Positions 62,911 through 64,000 of a stretch of 64,000 nucleotides of DNA are shown here, piece by piece. Positions within the stretch are counted from its first letter, which is position 1; every line of letters starts with the position of its first letter. The DNA comes from Clostridium sp. HBUAS56010. GTDB lineage: Bacteria; Bacillota; Clostridia; Lachnospirales; Lachnospiraceae. The notes beneath the pieces are model-generated. The model did no database searches. It worked only from the letters and a program-made list of their open reading frames with translations, and was not told the DNA's origin. The position numbers were made by a program, and so were the translations under genes. Location: the NCBI RefSeq assembly GCF_007115105.1, contig NZ_SULJ01000006.1:181406-245405 (forward strand), in the 5' to 3' direction.

Positions 62911-63002
62911 TATTAAAGACATAGATTTGTTATTTTAACAAAGTATTTTTTCCAACGCCTGAATATTTGCTAAAATAGAAAGAAAAAGGAGTACAAAATG
63001 AC

Positions 63003-63926
63003 ATGAATAAATTGAATCCTCTTATCTTAAATTATCTTGTTTTTTGCAAAAACCAAAAAAGGCTTGATAGCAAAACTATCAAAGCTTACAAAATTGATTT
63101 AACACAATTTGCAGTATCACAATCAAATAATTCTTTTGTTTCTATAAAACCAGATTCCATTGAAGAATATATAACTTCTCTTCATCAATCTTTCAAACCC
63201 AGAACAGTAAGAAGAAAAATTGCTACCTTAAAAGCATTTTTTCATTATTTAGAGTACAAAAATATTATTGAAATAAACCCGTTTAACAAATTACGAATAC
63301 AATTCCGTTCTCCCGTTACATTACCCAAAATTATTCCGTTACACACCATTGAAGATTTTCTTTCCACATTATATAAACAAAAGGAATACACATCTACTAC
63401 CTTGCAAAGAAAATACATCTTACGTGATATTGCAGTAATTGAACTTCTATTTGCTACAGGCATAAGAATATCAGAATTATGTTCTTTAAGAGTTACAAAT
63501 ATTGACTTTATAGAAAATAACATTTTAATTTATGGAAAAGGTTCAAAAGAGCGACGAATTCAGATCGGAAATCAAGACGTTATAATTGCATTAAAAGATT
63601 ATTACAAAAATTTCAAAGAAGAAATTGATAACTCAGAGTATTTTTTTATAAACCGTATTCACAATCGGCTTTCAGAACAATCAGTAAGAAATATGATAAA
63701 TAAATACGCACATCTTGCATCAATCAGATTGCATATCACACCACACATGTTTCGTCACTCTTTTGCAACATATCTCTTAGAGGAAGATGTTGATATTCGA
63801 TATATACAAGAAATCTTAGGGCACAGTTCTATTAACGTTACAGAAATATATACTCATGTTACAATGGCAAAACAAAAAAACATTTTAACACAGAAGCACC
63901 CTAGAAATACCCTAAAATTCATATAA
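63003..63926 (+). CDS. tyrosine recombinase/phage-type integrase (XerC/D-like)
   Basis: A 307-residue tyrosine recombinase with a complete catalytic set: Arg155 (TGIRISEL), Lys179 (IYGKGSKERR), His248 and Arg251 (TPHMFRHSFAT), His274 (ILGHSS) and Tyr283 (EIYTHV). The N-terminal SAM-like core-binding domain covers about residues 1-95. Its codons are far more AT-rich than the neighbouring genes, a sign of recent transfer. AAGGAG lies 12 bases before the ATG, with a three-codon ATG-ACA-TGA overlapping it. It is on the plus strand, opposite to the VgrG block, and may have moved that block or itself. Confidence 0.93.
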   Translation: MNKLNPLILNYLVFCKNQKRLDSKTIKAYKIDLTQFAVSQSNNSFVSIKPDSIEEYITSLHQSFKPRTVRRKIATLKAFFHYLEYKNIIEINPFNKLRIQFRSPVTLPKIIPLHTIEDFLSTLYKQKEYTSTTLQRKYILRDIAVIELLFATGIRISELCSLRVTNIDFIENNILIYGKGSKERRIQIGNQDVIIALKDYYKNFKEEIDNSEYFFINRIHNRLSEQSVRNMINKYAHLASIRLHITPHMFRHSFATYLLEEDVDIRYIQEILGHSSINVTEIYTHVTMAKQKNILTQKHPRNTLKFI

Positions 63927-63967
63927 AATCAGAGGCAACCCTGGTAACAAGGTTGCCTCTGATTTTG
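63926..63967 (+). terminator. intrinsic terminator after the recombinase gene
   Basis: AAAATCAGAGGCAACC pairs with GGTTGCCTCTGATTTT around a short loop. It starts right at the recombinase stop. Confidence 0.8.
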
Positions 63968-64000
63968 TATGAATTGATTGTTGGATAATTCAATATTATC

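Overview
The window looks like a chromosomal segment from an anaerobic, endospore-forming member of the Clostridia, most likely Lachnospiraceae. The reasons are the minus-strand order spoIIIAE-AF-AG-AH, asp23-like, nusB-xseA-xseB-ispA-dxs-tlyA-nadK-argR-recN-spoIVB-spo0A, together with lineage-typical families (DUF5721, CmpB-like membrane protein, DUF4280/DUF4474 proteins). The species cannot be fixed from sequence alone. No rRNA, tRNA or CRISPR array was recognised.

Layout. (1) 1-10.7 kb, minus strand: an accessory catabolic locus with a urocanate hydratase (cut by the left edge), two-subunit aconitase X, a HutF-like amidohydrolase, an M20 N-carbamoyl-amino-acid-hydrolase-type peptidase, an RpiR regulator, a nitrate/sulfonate-type ABC importer and a D-2-hydroxyacid dehydrogenase. 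It has a strong promoter followed at once by an intrinsic-terminator-like hairpin. (2) 10.9-18.2 kb: an XRE/membrane-protein pair, a LysM spore-surface-type protein, then a redox cluster (two Cys-type glutathione peroxidases, OhrR, a BBE-type FAD oxidase, and MarR-nitroreductase-ABM monooxygenase). OhrR-like boxes overlap both peroxidase promoters. (3) 18.2-33.9 kb: housekeeping genes (galK, radical SAM, CapA, DegV, htpG with a CIRCE-like element, M18 aminopeptidase, PpiC lipoprotein, HAD phosphatase, maf, glgA). (4) 33.9-52.6 kb: the conserved sporulation/isoprenoid/DNA-repair block from spo0A to spoIIIAE, with a GGDEF protein and two dehydrogenases between asp23 and nusB. (5) 52.7-62.6 kb: a minus-strand block of two VgrG-like spike proteins, a PAAR-like DUF4280 protein, a DUF4474 candidate effector, two paralogous ankyrin lipoproteins and small unknown proteins. 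No sheath, tube or baseplate genes are visible. (6) 62.7-64 kb: short repeats, a gene remnant and an AT-rich tyrosine recombinase.

The most striking feature is that spoIIIAE lies directly next to the VgrG/PAAR/ankyrin block. spoIIIAA-AD, which normally precede it in one operon, are absent from the 11.4 kb visible upstream. The spoIIIA operon has therefore been split, or the window shows one edge of an inserted island. The second main candidate is the urocanase/aconitase X/amidohydrolase/carbamoylase locus, which has the parts of an unusual imidazole (possibly thio-imidazole or hydantoin) degradation route to glutamate. Functions are inferred from motifs and remembered family features; no database search was run.
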